This document shows, in pieces, positions 8,730 to 17,890 of a stretch of DNA of 64,000 bases (positions within the stretch are counted from its first letter, which is position 1; the number at the start of each line of letters is the position of its first letter). Made by a program: the position numbers and the translations under genes. A model generated the notes under the pieces. That model saw only the letters and a program-made list of their open reading frames with translations, ran no database searches and was not told the DNA's origin. This DNA is from Anoxynatronum sibiricum. GTDB taxonomy: Bacteria > Bacillota > Clostridia > Peptostreptococcales > Tindalliaceae. The stretch covers positions 9,102 to 73,101 of the forward strand of contig NZ_JBCITM010000020.1 of assembly GCF_039414295.1 (NCBI RefSeq), read 5' to 3'.

Positions 8730-8954
8730 TTACCTCCGTCCCCAATGTTCTGTAATGAAGCCGATGGCAATCTGTCCTTCTTTAAACGATTTGTTTTTTG
8801 AGTAATTCCAAAACTGGCCTTCGTAAAGCCGTTGATTCTTTTCTTTGAAAAGGCTGACAGGATCAAAATCACCTGAGTTGCTTTGATTGAAGCGAATTTT
8901 TGTATTTTTTAGATCCGCTTCTGAAAGATGAAGAATGTCATTTAACATAATCAT
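8730..8954 (-). pseudogene. N-terminal fragment of a GIY-YIG-associated protein
   Basis: From ATG 8954 (a second ATG lies at 8948) the product reads LNDILHLSEADLKNTKIRFN, then GDFDPVSLFKEK, FWNYSKNKSFKEGQIAIGF, and ends abruptly at EHWGRR. From memory this is the N-terminal region of roughly 230-270 residue GIY-YIG nuclease-family proteins; only about 75 residues remain, and the catalytic domain is missing. The family link is recalled, not checked. With the tail fragment just downstream, this stretch looks like a collapsed nuclease locus. Confidence 0.45.
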
Positions 8955-9205
8955 GAGCACACACCCTTTACCATACTTCGCCACTTCGTTAGTTATCCTC
9001 ACACTTTCTAGCAACTTTCAGATTTACTTTTGCGAGAAATTGTTTGGTATACAACCAAGAACAACTCTACAGATCTCCGTTACTATTATGCTGCTTAGGG
9101 GTTAGCATACGCACATCACTCGTCATTAAGACTGAGATCATTCTATGCTTGTCATATTCTCTGTCTTTTCTTTGTCTTATCGGCTTTTATAATGCTAGGA
9201 CGTTC

Positions 9206-10543
9206 TCAATCGAAGTACCCAACTTTATCCTTCCTGTAGTATTTCTGCTTCAGTTTCTCTAAATCATCCTTCCATCTTTCTACAGCTTGATCGTTCCCGG
9301 CAGCAAGATAATGAATATGACTATTAATCGTCTCGCTAACCTCTTTTATTCCTAATTTGGGTATAGCATGGTTCATCAGACGATACCAGCGCTCTTCATC
9401 CGATAACCGAGTTCCCTTTTCCCAGATCTTATAACCTGTTTTATACAACCTGGTTTCTTCCTGCCTTGCGCGCTGCCCTGAGTAAGAAAAACCGCTCTGG
9501 TAATTATGGTCATCCACCCAGGTATTCAGCCATTCGTCCAAGGTAATTTCAAGGGTTATCCTGGCTTTTTCATCACGGTGAATATCCAGTATTTTGTATG
9601 AATAATCTATGCCATTGACTGCGCTATATTCAATCACATCTCCCACAGAAGATCGAAAAAGTTTCTTTCCCAAAGGCGATGACATTGTCACTTTGAGCAA
9701 ATTGTCCTCCATCTCATGAAGAATGCCATCCCATTCTTCAACTAAAACGAACCTTTCTATTTCGAACAAGTTTCTGTTTTCTGAGTCGGCGAATTTTTTT
9801 AAGGTTACTATATCTCCAACATTGACTGATGCCTGGGTTTCATCAGCTTCTCCCAACAGGCAGTTAAGTTTATGGTAGAGTTCCAGGGCAACTTGAGGGA
9901 ATGAAGGGAAATCAGTGTTCGCAGATCTCTCCTGTGATTTTTCCAATGTGATCGTTATTCCTTCTAGACTGATATCACCATGATTCTGTTGCGCTTCGTA
10001 AACTTTAGAATAAATAATATCTACCAAAGGGTTATCCTGATTGGACTCACCTTTGGTCAAGGGTTTAGAAAATGATTTATCCATACTAATCTGTCCGTAC
10101 AAATGAATGTACTGTTTCAGTATCTGAATACTTGTCATGATTACCTGAGCTGGTACTTCATGTTTATCAGCGTCGCCAGCCAATAACTCATACATTAGGT
10201 CGTCCTCATATTGTTTGAAAAATCCTCTCACATAGCACTGCTTCAGCCAAAAGGTATAGGCAGAAAAAAAGTCAGCTTTGGCGCCAATTAGTTCATCATA
10301 CGTTTCCTTGACGGCCTCCGTTATCGTACAACTATCCAATACTTCTTGTGTCGTGATTTTAAGGCTGAAAGATTGCATCATTAGCCACATAGATTTCATG
10401 TAACGTTCAAAAACGGATAAACCCTCAAATGTAGTCGTGTCATTTTCCAGGTTCTTGTTAAAATAATGTCGCGATAGTATTGCTTCGTAACAATGCATCA
10501 ATTGTCCAACTTCATCTTTTGACATAACAAGAGTGTGTTCCAT
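9206..10543 (-). CDS. large protein with an internal GreA/GreB C-terminal-type domain
   Basis: 445 residues, ATG 10543 behind AAAAGGAG. The N-terminal 230 residues are mostly helical and not recognised. About residues 240-322 match the Gre factor C-terminal (FKBP-like) domain: NVGDIVTLKK, then MSSPLGKKLF and VGDVIEY ending in YKILDI. About 120 further residues follow. The Gre coiled-coil that reaches the polymerase active site is not evident, so transcript cleavage is unlikely; binding RNA polymerase through the Gre domain is the inference. The usual GreA length is about 160 residues. Monocistronic, in a region of nuclease remnants and defence genes. Confidence 0.7.
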   Translation of the reverse strand: MEHTLVMSKDEVGQLMHCYEAILSRHYFNKNLENDTTTFEGLSVFERYMKSMWLMMQSFSLKITTQEVLDSCTITEAVKETYDELIGAKADFFSAYTFWLKQCYVRGFFKQYEDDLMYELLAGDADKHEVPAQVIMTSIQILKQYIHLYGQISMDKSFSKPLTKGESNQDNPLVDIIYSKVYEAQQNHGDISLEGITITLEKSQERSANTDFPSFPQVALELYHKLNCLLGEADETQASVNVGDIVTLKKFADSENRNLFEIERFVLVEEWDGILHEMEDNLLKVTMSSPLGKKLFRSSVGDVIEYSAVNGIDYSYKILDIHRDEKARITLEITLDEWLNTWVDDHNYQSGFSYSGQRARQEETRLYKTGYKIWEKGTRLSDEERWYRLMNHAIPKLGIKEVSETINSHIHYLAAGNDQAVERWKDDLEKLKQKYYRKDKVGYFD

Positions 10544-10798
10544 ACGGCTCTCCTTTTCAAGTTTTTGATTTTATCATTGCACAGGTTTATTTTCCTTCAG
10601 GGGTTATCGCTCACGATTAACACTTTTGCTTCAAATTATCTTCTTTCGCCGATCAGGGTTAGTCAACGTTTTCTTGCGCACGTTCTTTCATCTTTCATTT
10701 ATGCAACGCTCTAGCTTTGGCCAATGTGGCGTCTTTTTAATAATGCTCCTTGTACTCACATATCCAAAGATTGATGGTTTCCTTACTGCTCCCAACTT

Positions 10799-11286
10799 CT
10801 ATTTAGTTGTTTTGCTCGCCTGTAAAGCTATGACGGTTATGGCAATAACAACAGTGAATGCAACCAGTGCGATCATCATAAATGACAGAAATGTTAAAGT
10901 GCTTTGCTTGGAACCATATTGTTTGCTAAGCTCATCAATCAACTGTGTATTGTTTGAAATAGGTTTATTAACGAAGAGTTTATTTGGGATGTTAACATAT
11001 ACTCATTTCGCCCTTCGGAGGTATTAAGCACAACTAAATGGAGAATACCTTTTTCCTGAAAAGTTCCTTTATTGAAGGGAACAGATACACTTTGTTTTTC
11101 AGAAGAAAGAAACACCCCGTTTGTTTCAAGCGCCTTTTCTCTCGCTTGCGTTGTATAATAGAATTGAAGAGAAATACGTTCATTTTCAAGTGGTGCGGGC
11201 ATCTGTCCTATGTAAGAATGTGCCTGAGTCGAAACTAAAAACAACCATGTCATAATTGCCAATAGAGTCATTATTGATCTTTTCAT
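10799..11286 (-). pseudogene. exported membrane-anchored protein with a frameshift
   Basis: ATG 11286 opens with a signal peptide (KRSIMTLLAIMTWLFLVSTQAHS), then an extracellular domain of about 75 residues. The first frame ends at 10939 as FQTIHS. The +2 frame downstream encodes VNIPNKLFVNKPISNN, LIDELSKQYG and a clear membrane helix (FMMIALVAFTVVIAI), and ends at TAG 10799. The shift falls in a TATAT run at about 10996-11001, where removing two bases restores one protein: signal peptide, outer domain, C-terminal anchor. It may be a true mutation, a phase-variable site or a sequencing error. Family unknown. Confidence 0.6.
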
Positions 11287-11483
11287 TTTAAATCTGAAAC
11301 CTCAGTCTCACTGCTATCTAGACCAAGGTCACTCCTCCTTTTTATAGAATAGTTATTGTTTGAGTTCCGGCATTCATTTATACTCGATCATTCACCATCA
11401 TTTTAAACAATCATTTCTGATTAACAAACATTATGCGGTACCTTCACAATAGTGTTACAAACAATCGTCTTATTATCTCCGTT

Positions 11484-12812
11484 TCAATTTGCAGCTCTGT
11501 TAATGCTTACAGCTTTCAAAGAACTGCTATGTGTTGAGAACCCCCCCTCTCCATCTAAAATATATGTCTTACTATCCTCTTGGATCAATCCAACGTTTTT
11601 TGCATAATATCGTTCCACCGATTTTACATAATTTGGATTGCCAATGGGGGCTTCCATTTCAATGAAATTGATGCGTGAATGTTCTAAAGAAATATGCGCC
11701 ACTTCTATTTCTTCCCCATCAACCTCAAGTATTTTTTCGCCAAGGTAGGTAAATATCATATAATCCAACCCAGAATGACCATGGGTGTCGTTGTAGTATT
11801 CAGAAACTGACAACCATTTATCCTCTTCTCCAGAGTGTTGAAACACCTTTTTTCCCTTTGGGGTTGCTTCCGAGTTAACTTCTCCACTGGCAGATTCTTC
11901 TCTGCGATACTTTTCCAGCACGCCCTCATTGTCAATCAGATAATGGTTATTTCGCACCGCACCATCCCAATAGTTAAGGCGGTTTGTGTACTCACCAAGA
12001 CCCGACTTTTCCCAACTGGAAACAACCCTGTTGCCATCAGCGTCAATATAAGCCACTTCAATACCCTGCTCTGGTATAAAATGTTGTAGCGTTAGTTGAT
12101 TTGTTTTTAGATCATTCCGTACCTGGCCATCGATATTCCCTTCAAGGGATAATTTGTGATGTTCATAGATGTCTTCAATTTCGACATTCAGCTTAGATAA
12201 GTTGTAGAAACCATCCCAGATGTTGTCCATTGCATCATTGAGCACTTCCACCTCTACGTCATCTTGATTAAAGCCGTAAATGAACTGTTGCGTACCCGCT
12301 TCAATCAACTGTAAAGCATCAAAGTACTTTTCTTCAATAGGTGTAAAAGCTTCATGAAATTCCATTTCTTCTGCTAGAATCATGAGCTCTGAGATCCAAT
12401 TAGCTTGTGCCGTAACCTCAGTTAACCATTGGTCCATATTGTTATAGTTTGGATTTACTAATATACCCCTTAAGTTTACTGTTTCATGCCAAATATCCAT
12501 GGTTCTCTGTGTCAGTGAAAAGTAGAAATCATCCACAGATGATTGTTTATTGACTTGTTCATTTTCAAGACTTGCTTGGTCACCTTCTTTTTGCTGGTTC
12601 ATAAGAACAACGTGCACAACAATAGAACCCAGCAATAATGCAAGGGAGATTCCAAGCGCTACCGCTAGAAGAATTGTTTTCACTTCGCTTCTTATCCCTG
12701 GCTTTTCTTCCGTTGTGCCATTCAGAATTTCAGAGTTTTTCATCCGTTTAACCAGTAGCATTAAAGATACAATGAAACCCAGGAGCCCTGTTATTCCTGC
12801 AAAGTAAGTCAA
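11484..12812 (-). CDS. membrane-anchored protein with large outer domain
   Basis: 442 residues beginning at TTG 12812, 9 bases after AGGAG. Two hydrophobic segments (about 5-20 and 47-72) suggest both ends outside or a signal-anchor pair, followed by about 365 extracytoplasmic residues rich in acidic and aromatic positions (ILVNPNYNNMDQWL, LNYWDGAVRNNHYLI). No domain recognised. The preceding gene on the same strand is the GIY-YIG nuclease more than 100 bases away. The frameshifted exported gene lies downstream, so the two may form a surface-protein pair. Confidence 0.7.
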   Translation of the reverse strand: MTYFAGITGLLGFIVSLMLLVKRMKNSEILNGTTEEKPGIRSEVKTILLAVALGISLALLLGSIVVHVVLMNQQKEGDQASLENEQVNKQSSVDDFYFSLTQRTMDIWHETVNLRGILVNPNYNNMDQWLTEVTAQANWISELMILAEEMEFHEAFTPIEEKYFDALQLIEAGTQQFIYGFNQDDVEVEVLNDAMDNIWDGFYNLSKLNVEIEDIYEHHKLSLEGNIDGQVRNDLKTNQLTLQHFIPEQGIEVAYIDADGNRVVSSWEKSGLGEYTNRLNYWDGAVRNNHYLIDNEGVLEKYRREESASGEVNSEATPKGKKVFQHSGEEDKWLSVSEYYNDTHGHSGLDYMIFTYLGEKILEVDGEEIEVAHISLEHSRINFIEMEAPIGNPNYVKSVERYYAKNVGLIQEDSKTYILDGEGGFSTHSSSLKAVSINRAAN

Positions 12813-12933
12813 CGAAACTCACTCCTTTTAGAAAGTGATCCTTGCACGATGATGTCATGATCCCTCTTAGATATGTTCTGGCTTTAATTACAAAAGAAGT
12901 TCTCAAATTTTAACAAGAAGCAATCTTCTTCTA

Positions 12934-13824
12934 TCAATCCTCACCCTCAAGCTCTTTCAATGTCTTGCCACTTTCAGTGGCCCACATGGTTAGGCCATTG
13001 GCACTGCTGTAGGTCACAAAACCTGCCGCTGCAGAAGGGCTTCCAAAAAGGGTGTCTTCCAGCAGCATGCCCTCACTGCTGACTCGTGCTGCATGCTGTT
13101 TTCTTAACCGGCCAATGGTCTCCGGGCAGCTCTTTGTTGGAGTGGTTGATACCGTGGATCCTTTAAACACCACAAAACCTTCATTGGTTCGGCGGCCAAC
13201 GGCATTGGCTTTGGTGGTTGACAGGTAGAGCTTAGGTTCTTTGTCAATCGTTGGAGGGGCTATGGCTGGGGTTGGTGTGCTGCCCACCAAGGGCTCAAAG
13301 ACTTTGTGACCAAAAGTGCCCATGATGATGTTGGCGTAGTCAACAAACTCCTCCATTTCACTTTCTTTTTCTTCTGTGATATTGCCAAGGGTAGGGTCGT
13401 TTCCGTTTTTGACCAGGTATCGCTTGGCCTCCGTGGCCAATTTGCAGAAACGATTCTCCAGGTAACTGATCTCCGTTGGCCCAAAGGAATTGTTGGAGGT
13501 GGTGAACACTACCGCCTCTGTCCAGTAATCTTTCTCTGGGTTGCGCTTATGCTCCTGCAAACGGTATAGGATGCCTTCCCCGTTTTTTCTGGCCCCTGCC
13601 TGGCCAATGTATGCCACATGATCACCCGTCTGGTCAGAGATGCCAAAGAGAAAATAGACACCGCTCTGCTTAAGGTCATGCCGTTCTTTACAATTGTCTA
13701 TTTCAGTGCGGGGTATTTTGTAAGCCACCCCTGTCCAATTGGCCAGTGTGCATTTGATGCGGCCATTGGCGGTACCGTCCATTAGGTATAGATTGATGCT
13801 TTTTCCTCTTGTGGGCATTATCAA
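12934..13824 (-). CDS. GIY-YIG nuclease with DUF4357 domain
   Basis: 296 residues. The GIY-YIG core spans about residues 50-130: GVYFLFGI for the first motif, YIGQAG for the second, then LYRLQEHKRN (catalytic Arg region) and ISYLENRFC with the conserved Glu. The C-terminal part (about 215-290; GFVVFKGSTVS, then SPSAAAGFVTYSSANGLTMW) is a DUF4357 domain. Proteins of this layout are common beside type I restriction systems, and hsdR lies 0.9 kb upstream here on the same strand. Role inferred: accessory DNA nuclease or DNA-damage protein in the restriction island. Confidence 0.85.
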   Translation of the reverse strand: MIMPTRGKSINLYLMDGTANGRIKCTLANWTGVAYKIPRTEIDNCKERHDLKQSGVYFLFGISDQTGDHVAYIGQAGARKNGEGILYRLQEHKRNPEKDYWTEAVVFTTSNNSFGPTEISYLENRFCKLATEAKRYLVKNGNDPTLGNITEEKESEMEEFVDYANIIMGTFGHKVFEPLVGSTPTPAIAPPTIDKEPKLYLSTTKANAVGRRTNEGFVVFKGSTVSTTPTKSCPETIGRLRKQHAARVSSEGMLLEDTLFGSPSAAAGFVTYSSANGLTMWATESGKTLKELEGED

Positions 13825-13887
13825 TCCTCCTTAACTCGTCATCGAAGAGCCAACAACATGTGTTCCATCCAACATTTGTCATAGGCG

Positions 13888-14178
13888 TTACACACGATTC
13901 ATTTTGAATTTAGGCCACTGGTTGTACCCAACTGCCGGATCGTTTGATCGGAACTCACGAATCAGTTCGACTTCCCTGCGGTTTACTTCTTGATCAGTGG
14001 CGGTGTCTGATTCCCAGATAATTTCTTTTCGTATGATGAAGTCTCTGCGTTCTTCTCTGCTGAAATCCTTTTCAATGAGTTGACTGTCAGCGCTGCCAAA
14101 GTAATTGATACTATCCGTAAGATCTTTACCGATATAAATTTTTCCATTGGGATATGTGATTTTATAAATGATCTTCAT
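13888..14178 (-). CDS. small GIY-YIG nuclease family protein
   Basis: 96 residues starting at ATG 14178 with GGGAAACC upstream. It opens directly with the GIY-YIG core: IIYKITYPNGKIYIGKDL, then REERRDFI and EVELIREF with a conserved Glu, ending NQWPKFKMNRV. The fold is near the family minimum. It sits 60 bases ahead of the larger GIY-YIG gene, and the two may be cotranscribed. A relic of a similar C-terminus lies at 8659-8720. Confidence 0.75.
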   Translation of the reverse strand: MKIIYKITYPNGKIYIGKDLTDSINYFGSADSQLIEKDFSREERRDFIIRKEIIWESDTATDQEVNRREVELIREFRSNDPAVGYNQWPKFKMNRV

Positions 14179-14327
14179 AAGGTTTCCCTTCTATAAATGA
14201 TTCATGAAATGTCATTTTCAATGTGTAAAACTATGACTGTTAAAGGAGTTTTAAGTGAAAATGCTTCTATTTATGGCTTGGTCTCCCTTAGTCAGCATAA
14301 CCCTCACAATAACACCGATTTCTATTA

Positions 14328-14705
14328 TTATCTATTGTACTCTCTGAGAAACGCACCTGCTATTGAGGCTGCCACACATCCATACGTTTCAATGGTGCCT
14401 GGTAAGTTTTTTTCATTAATCTCCTTCACCGTTTTTTTCCATGTTGTTTCATCCCGAATTTGATCAAGAAAATGATAGCCCTCTTGGGTCAACGGACCGA
14501 CTCCAAAGGAATAAATTTGATCATCTGCATAAAATGGTTTGTATTCCCTAATCAGTTTATTTTGATATAGTAGATCACAATGCTCTGCAACAGTTTCCAT
14601 TTCATAATGATCAATCTTCAGATTGTTAATCCAACCAGTGCCGGGCTCAAACTTCTCTTCTACCCGTAGTAGTATTTTCCTAACTAACTCTATGTCCCGT
14701 TTCAA
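14328..14705 (-). CDS. DUF2513 protein
   Basis: 125 residues, ATG 14705 preceded by GGGAGGCC. MKRDIELVRKILLRVEE, then EHCDLLYQNKLI and GPLTQEGYHFLDQIRDETTWKK are the DUF2513 signature, a winged-helix-like family found in prophages and near restriction systems. It is 12 bases downstream of hsdR and belongs to that operon. Molecular function unknown. A DNA-binding or regulatory role is inferred from the fold pattern. Confidence 0.8.
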   Translation of the reverse strand: MKRDIELVRKILLRVEEKFEPGTGWINNLKIDHYEMETVAEHCDLLYQNKLIREYKPFYADDQIYSFGVGPLTQEGYHFLDQIRDETTWKKTVKEINEKNLPGTIETYGCVAASIAGAFLREYNR

Positions 14706-14717
14706 AGTATGGCCTCC

Positions 14718-17700
14718 CTATTTCTCTTCCTCCACCGGCTCTTCTATATCAATCCCTCTACCCAATACAAACCGCCGAAGCAAATCGTGTGCCTTAATAA
14801 TAACTTCGAACGTCTTTAAATTTCTTCTTTCCAACTTTCCGAAATACGCATCTGCTTTCTCTTTATCCACGGTGTCGGTGAGGCTGTCGAAGCGACCATA
14901 CTCGTTGAAGTTAGCCTCTGTTACATTGCCCGCCAATAAACTGCGCAGCTTGTTTTCATCCACACCCAAGTAGTTTGTGATACGTTTGATCTGGTCATTC
15001 TTTGCCTTGAATTGATATTTGGTGACATAATCCCTAAATGTCTTGCCGGGTTCCAGAACAGCGATACCCCTTTCCACGTCATGGAGGAAGATGTTGGCAT
15101 ACTTCTGTTCCTCCTGGGACAACATTGCGAAAGATTTATGCAGGTCATCCAAGGTCTTTCGCATTTCATCTGGGTCGATCTTGTCTTGCTCTAGAATCCG
15201 CAGGAATTTTTCAAAGCGGGTGTTCATGTAATCCGCGTCAATTTTGTCGGTGTCAATTTCCGTCAGGTAGCCGTCAATCTCGAAAGGCACATCGTCTTCT
15301 CCAGGACCACCACCGCTGAACAACTCTTTATAACGCAGTGCCAGAATTAAATAGTCATTTTCATCTAGTGCCATTTTCACAGTGGTTTTAGGCTTGCCGC
15401 TGCCGTGGCTGAATTCATAGATCAGTTTGTTCCAATAGAACCCTTGAATTTTTGATGCCTCCAGGTAGTCGTTGAATTCTTTGAATAGGGAAGAAAACTT
15501 GCCTCGCTCCGCCAGATCATCTGGCAACTTATCGAAGTCAGGAATGCCGGCATGGGCAAATAATAAAGAAATTTCGTCAAAAATGGCATTGAGTTTGTTC
15601 AGGTTCTGTTCCAGTTTCTCCACAAACAGGCCGATGGGCTTGTCTCCGGAATATAGCTTCACAGCTTGTTTTATGTTTTCTTCCATGGTATGGGGCGCAC
15701 GGTAGTACCTGATGGTTCCAAAAGGCTTTTCCGGACCAAATAATCGATTAGTGCGGGAGAATGCCTGGATGATGTTTTCATACCGGATCTTTTTATCCAT
15801 ATAAAGTGTGTTCACCCACTTGGAATCAAACCCTGTCAGCATCTGGTCCACAACAATTAACAAATCCAGCTGCTTCTCTGGTGTTCTTTCCAAATATTGG
15901 TATGGCTTTTTATGGGCCAGTCTAGCCGCAATGTCTTTTTTTAGTTTAGGATAGTTTTTCAGGCTAAACTCCTGTTCATACCGGTCGTTGTAGTCTTCAA
16001 TGATCTCCACCAGGCCATCTTCTTTAAAAGCAAAACCACTGTTGTTATCAATGGTTGGGTCAAACAAGCAGGTCACTTTTAGTGTTGGTATGGCGTCTTT
16101 TATTTTCCGGTAATAATCAATGGCATCATTGATACTGCTGGTGGCAAAAATGGCATGGAACTTACTGCCATGGCTTAAGGTGGTCCAGTTGGCAGTGATG
16201 TCTTCCACAACCTTGTCCATGTGGGCTTCTGTCTGGTATTGGGAGGCTGGCAAATAATCTTCAATGCCTTTTACATACCTTCCATCTTCTCCTATATAGC
16301 CCGCCATTTTCACCTGAGCAGAACTCATATACTTGTAATAAATATCTTTTTTGGCCGGGTCTTTCAGGACTTCTTCCAGGGTGGCGGCTTTGGCCCGCTC
16401 CAACGCCACTGCATGGCGTAGGTCTTTATCTTTATAGGTCAGCACTTTATAGGGGTCGAACCCCAGCACATTCTTATCACGAATACCGTCTGCGATACTG
16501 TACCTGTGAAGCTCATCACCGAAAATGGTGGAGGTGGTATTCATATTCCGCTGGTTTTCTTCATGGATGGGCGTACCTGTAAACCCAAAGAAAACCGCTG
16601 AAGTAAAGGTTTGTTTGATGGTGATCAACATATCACCAAAGGTGGAACGATGGGCCTCATCAACGATGATAACGATCCTTTTGGCGTTCATTTTTTCAAT
16701 GTCGTCGGCGTTGATGCCCTCCTCCTCGTCTTTGATGTTGCTCATTTTCTGGATGGAGGTAACGATCAAAGTGTCTGCAGGGTCGTTGCTACGCAGTTTG
16801 GAAATGAGCACCGCTGTGTTTTCCGTGGCCTGCACATCCTCATTTTCTTCAGCAAAGCCGCGGTACTCTTTTAAGGATTGTGTGCCCAGCTCGATTCTGT
16901 CCATGAGGAAGATCACCTTATCGGCGTCCTTTGAGTTGGCAATCAACTGGGCTGACTTGAAGCTAGTCATGGTCTTGCCGGAGCCGGTGGTGTGCCACAC
17001 ATAGCCCCCCAACCGGTCGTGACCATTCCAGCTGACTTTGGAAACACGGTCCGAAATAGCGTTGGCAGCGTAATATTGGTAGCTACGCATAACTTTGAGC
17101 ACCCCATCAGAACCATCGGCCACGGTGTAAAACCCGATGAGCTGATGGGCCATGGGGATGGAAAGCAACGACGACGCGATTTTATCCCATTCATTGATGG
17201 GTTCGTTGTTGAAATCGGCCCAATGAAAATAAAAGTCTTTGTTGAACTTGCCGTCCATGCCTGGGTTGGCAAAATAGACGGTTTCTTTCGGCTCCATGGC
17301 AACAAAAATCTGGATCAGGGAATAGATCCCGGTGAAGGCCCCTTCGGCTGAGTATTTTTCGATCTGGTGATAAGCCTGGCTGACGGATACCCCGCTACGC
17401 TTCAGTTCTATGTGGATCACCGGCATACCGTTGATGAGAAGCATCAAGTCTCCACGCCGGTCATTTAAGATGTTGGATTTGCTCTTGAATACGGGTTGCT
17501 GTGCAATTTGGTAACGGCTTTGCCCCGCTGCGATTTCACGGCGGTCATAAATTTTCAGGCTCACCTCTTTACCAAAGTGCAGGGTGTCTTCCGGATTATC
17601 CCGGATGATGGATACTGTTCGCCCATTGATAAACCCGTTTAACTTCAAGGGTGTTTTTAAATTTATAATCTCTTCCATGATCTGCTGCATCTCACCACTG

Positions 17701-17876
17701 GTCAAAGGATAATCGTTTAAGCGGTCGATGCCCCGGTTGTTGTCGAAAAGAATCTTTGCCCAGTTATTCAGCAAGACTTCTTCCGTTGGATTTCTCAAGA
17801 CCGTTGATTCCCACCCTTTGTGAAAGAGTGTTTCGATCAGGACTTTTTCAAAATCAGGTTCTTTGTTGAAAATCAT
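14718..17876 (-). CDS. hsdR: type I restriction endonuclease subunit R
   Basis: 1052 residues, the expected length for HsdR; ATG 17876 after AGGAGG. The N-terminal PD-(D/E)xK nuclease has D143 (RGDLMLL) and E157-L-K159. The motor has Walker A TTGSGKT (296-302), VDEAHRS, GFTGTP and DQMLTGFDSKWVN, with the helicase end AFSRTNRLF; a helical C-terminal domain completes it. Known: with HsdM2-HsdS it translocates unmethylated DNA and cuts at distance. It is the last of hsdM-hsdS-hsdR, 14 bases after hsdS. Nothing looks broken. Confidence 0.95.
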   Translation of the reverse strand: MIFNKEPDFEKVLIETLFHKGWESTVLRNPTEEVLLNNWAKILFDNNRGIDRLNDYPLTSGEMQQIMEEIINLKTPLKLNGFINGRTVSIIRDNPEDTLHFGKEVSLKIYDRREIAAGQSRYQIAQQPVFKSKSNILNDRRGDLMLLINGMPVIHIELKRSGVSVSQAYHQIEKYSAEGAFTGIYSLIQIFVAMEPKETVYFANPGMDGKFNKDFYFHWADFNNEPINEWDKIASSLLSIPMAHQLIGFYTVADGSDGVLKVMRSYQYYAANAISDRVSKVSWNGHDRLGGYVWHTTGSGKTMTSFKSAQLIANSKDADKVIFLMDRIELGTQSLKEYRGFAEENEDVQATENTAVLISKLRSNDPADTLIVTSIQKMSNIKDEEEGINADDIEKMNAKRIVIIVDEAHRSTFGDMLITIKQTFTSAVFFGFTGTPIHEENQRNMNTTSTIFGDELHRYSIADGIRDKNVLGFDPYKVLTYKDKDLRHAVALERAKAATLEEVLKDPAKKDIYYKYMSSAQVKMAGYIGEDGRYVKGIEDYLPASQYQTEAHMDKVVEDITANWTTLSHGSKFHAIFATSSINDAIDYYRKIKDAIPTLKVTCLFDPTIDNNSGFAFKEDGLVEIIEDYNDRYEQEFSLKNYPKLKKDIAARLAHKKPYQYLERTPEKQLDLLIVVDQMLTGFDSKWVNTLYMDKKIRYENIIQAFSRTNRLFGPEKPFGTIRYYRAPHTMEENIKQAVKLYSGDKPIGLFVEKLEQNLNKLNAIFDEISLLFAHAGIPDFDKLPDDLAERGKFSSLFKEFNDYLEASKIQGFYWNKLIYEFSHGSGKPKTTVKMALDENDYLILALRYKELFSGGGPGEDDVPFEIDGYLTEIDTDKIDADYMNTRFEKFLRILEQDKIDPDEMRKTLDDLHKSFAMLSQEEQKYANIFLHDVERGIAVLEPGKTFRDYVTKYQFKAKNDQIKRITNYLGVDENKLRSLLAGNVTEANFNEYGRFDSLTDTVDKEKADAYFGKLERRNLKTFEVIIKAHDLLRRFVLGRGIDIEEPVEEEK

Positions 17877-17890
17877 AGTGCGAACACCTC

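Noticed and set aside
10626..11027. 133-codon plus-strand frame
   Set aside because: Opposes the frameshifted exported protein; its hydrophobicity mirrors the membrane helix on the other strand.
16525..17004. 159-codon frame antisense to hsdR
   Set aside because: Lies fully inside a well-supported gene on the other strand; composition is the mirror of the helicase domain and there is no ribosome site.
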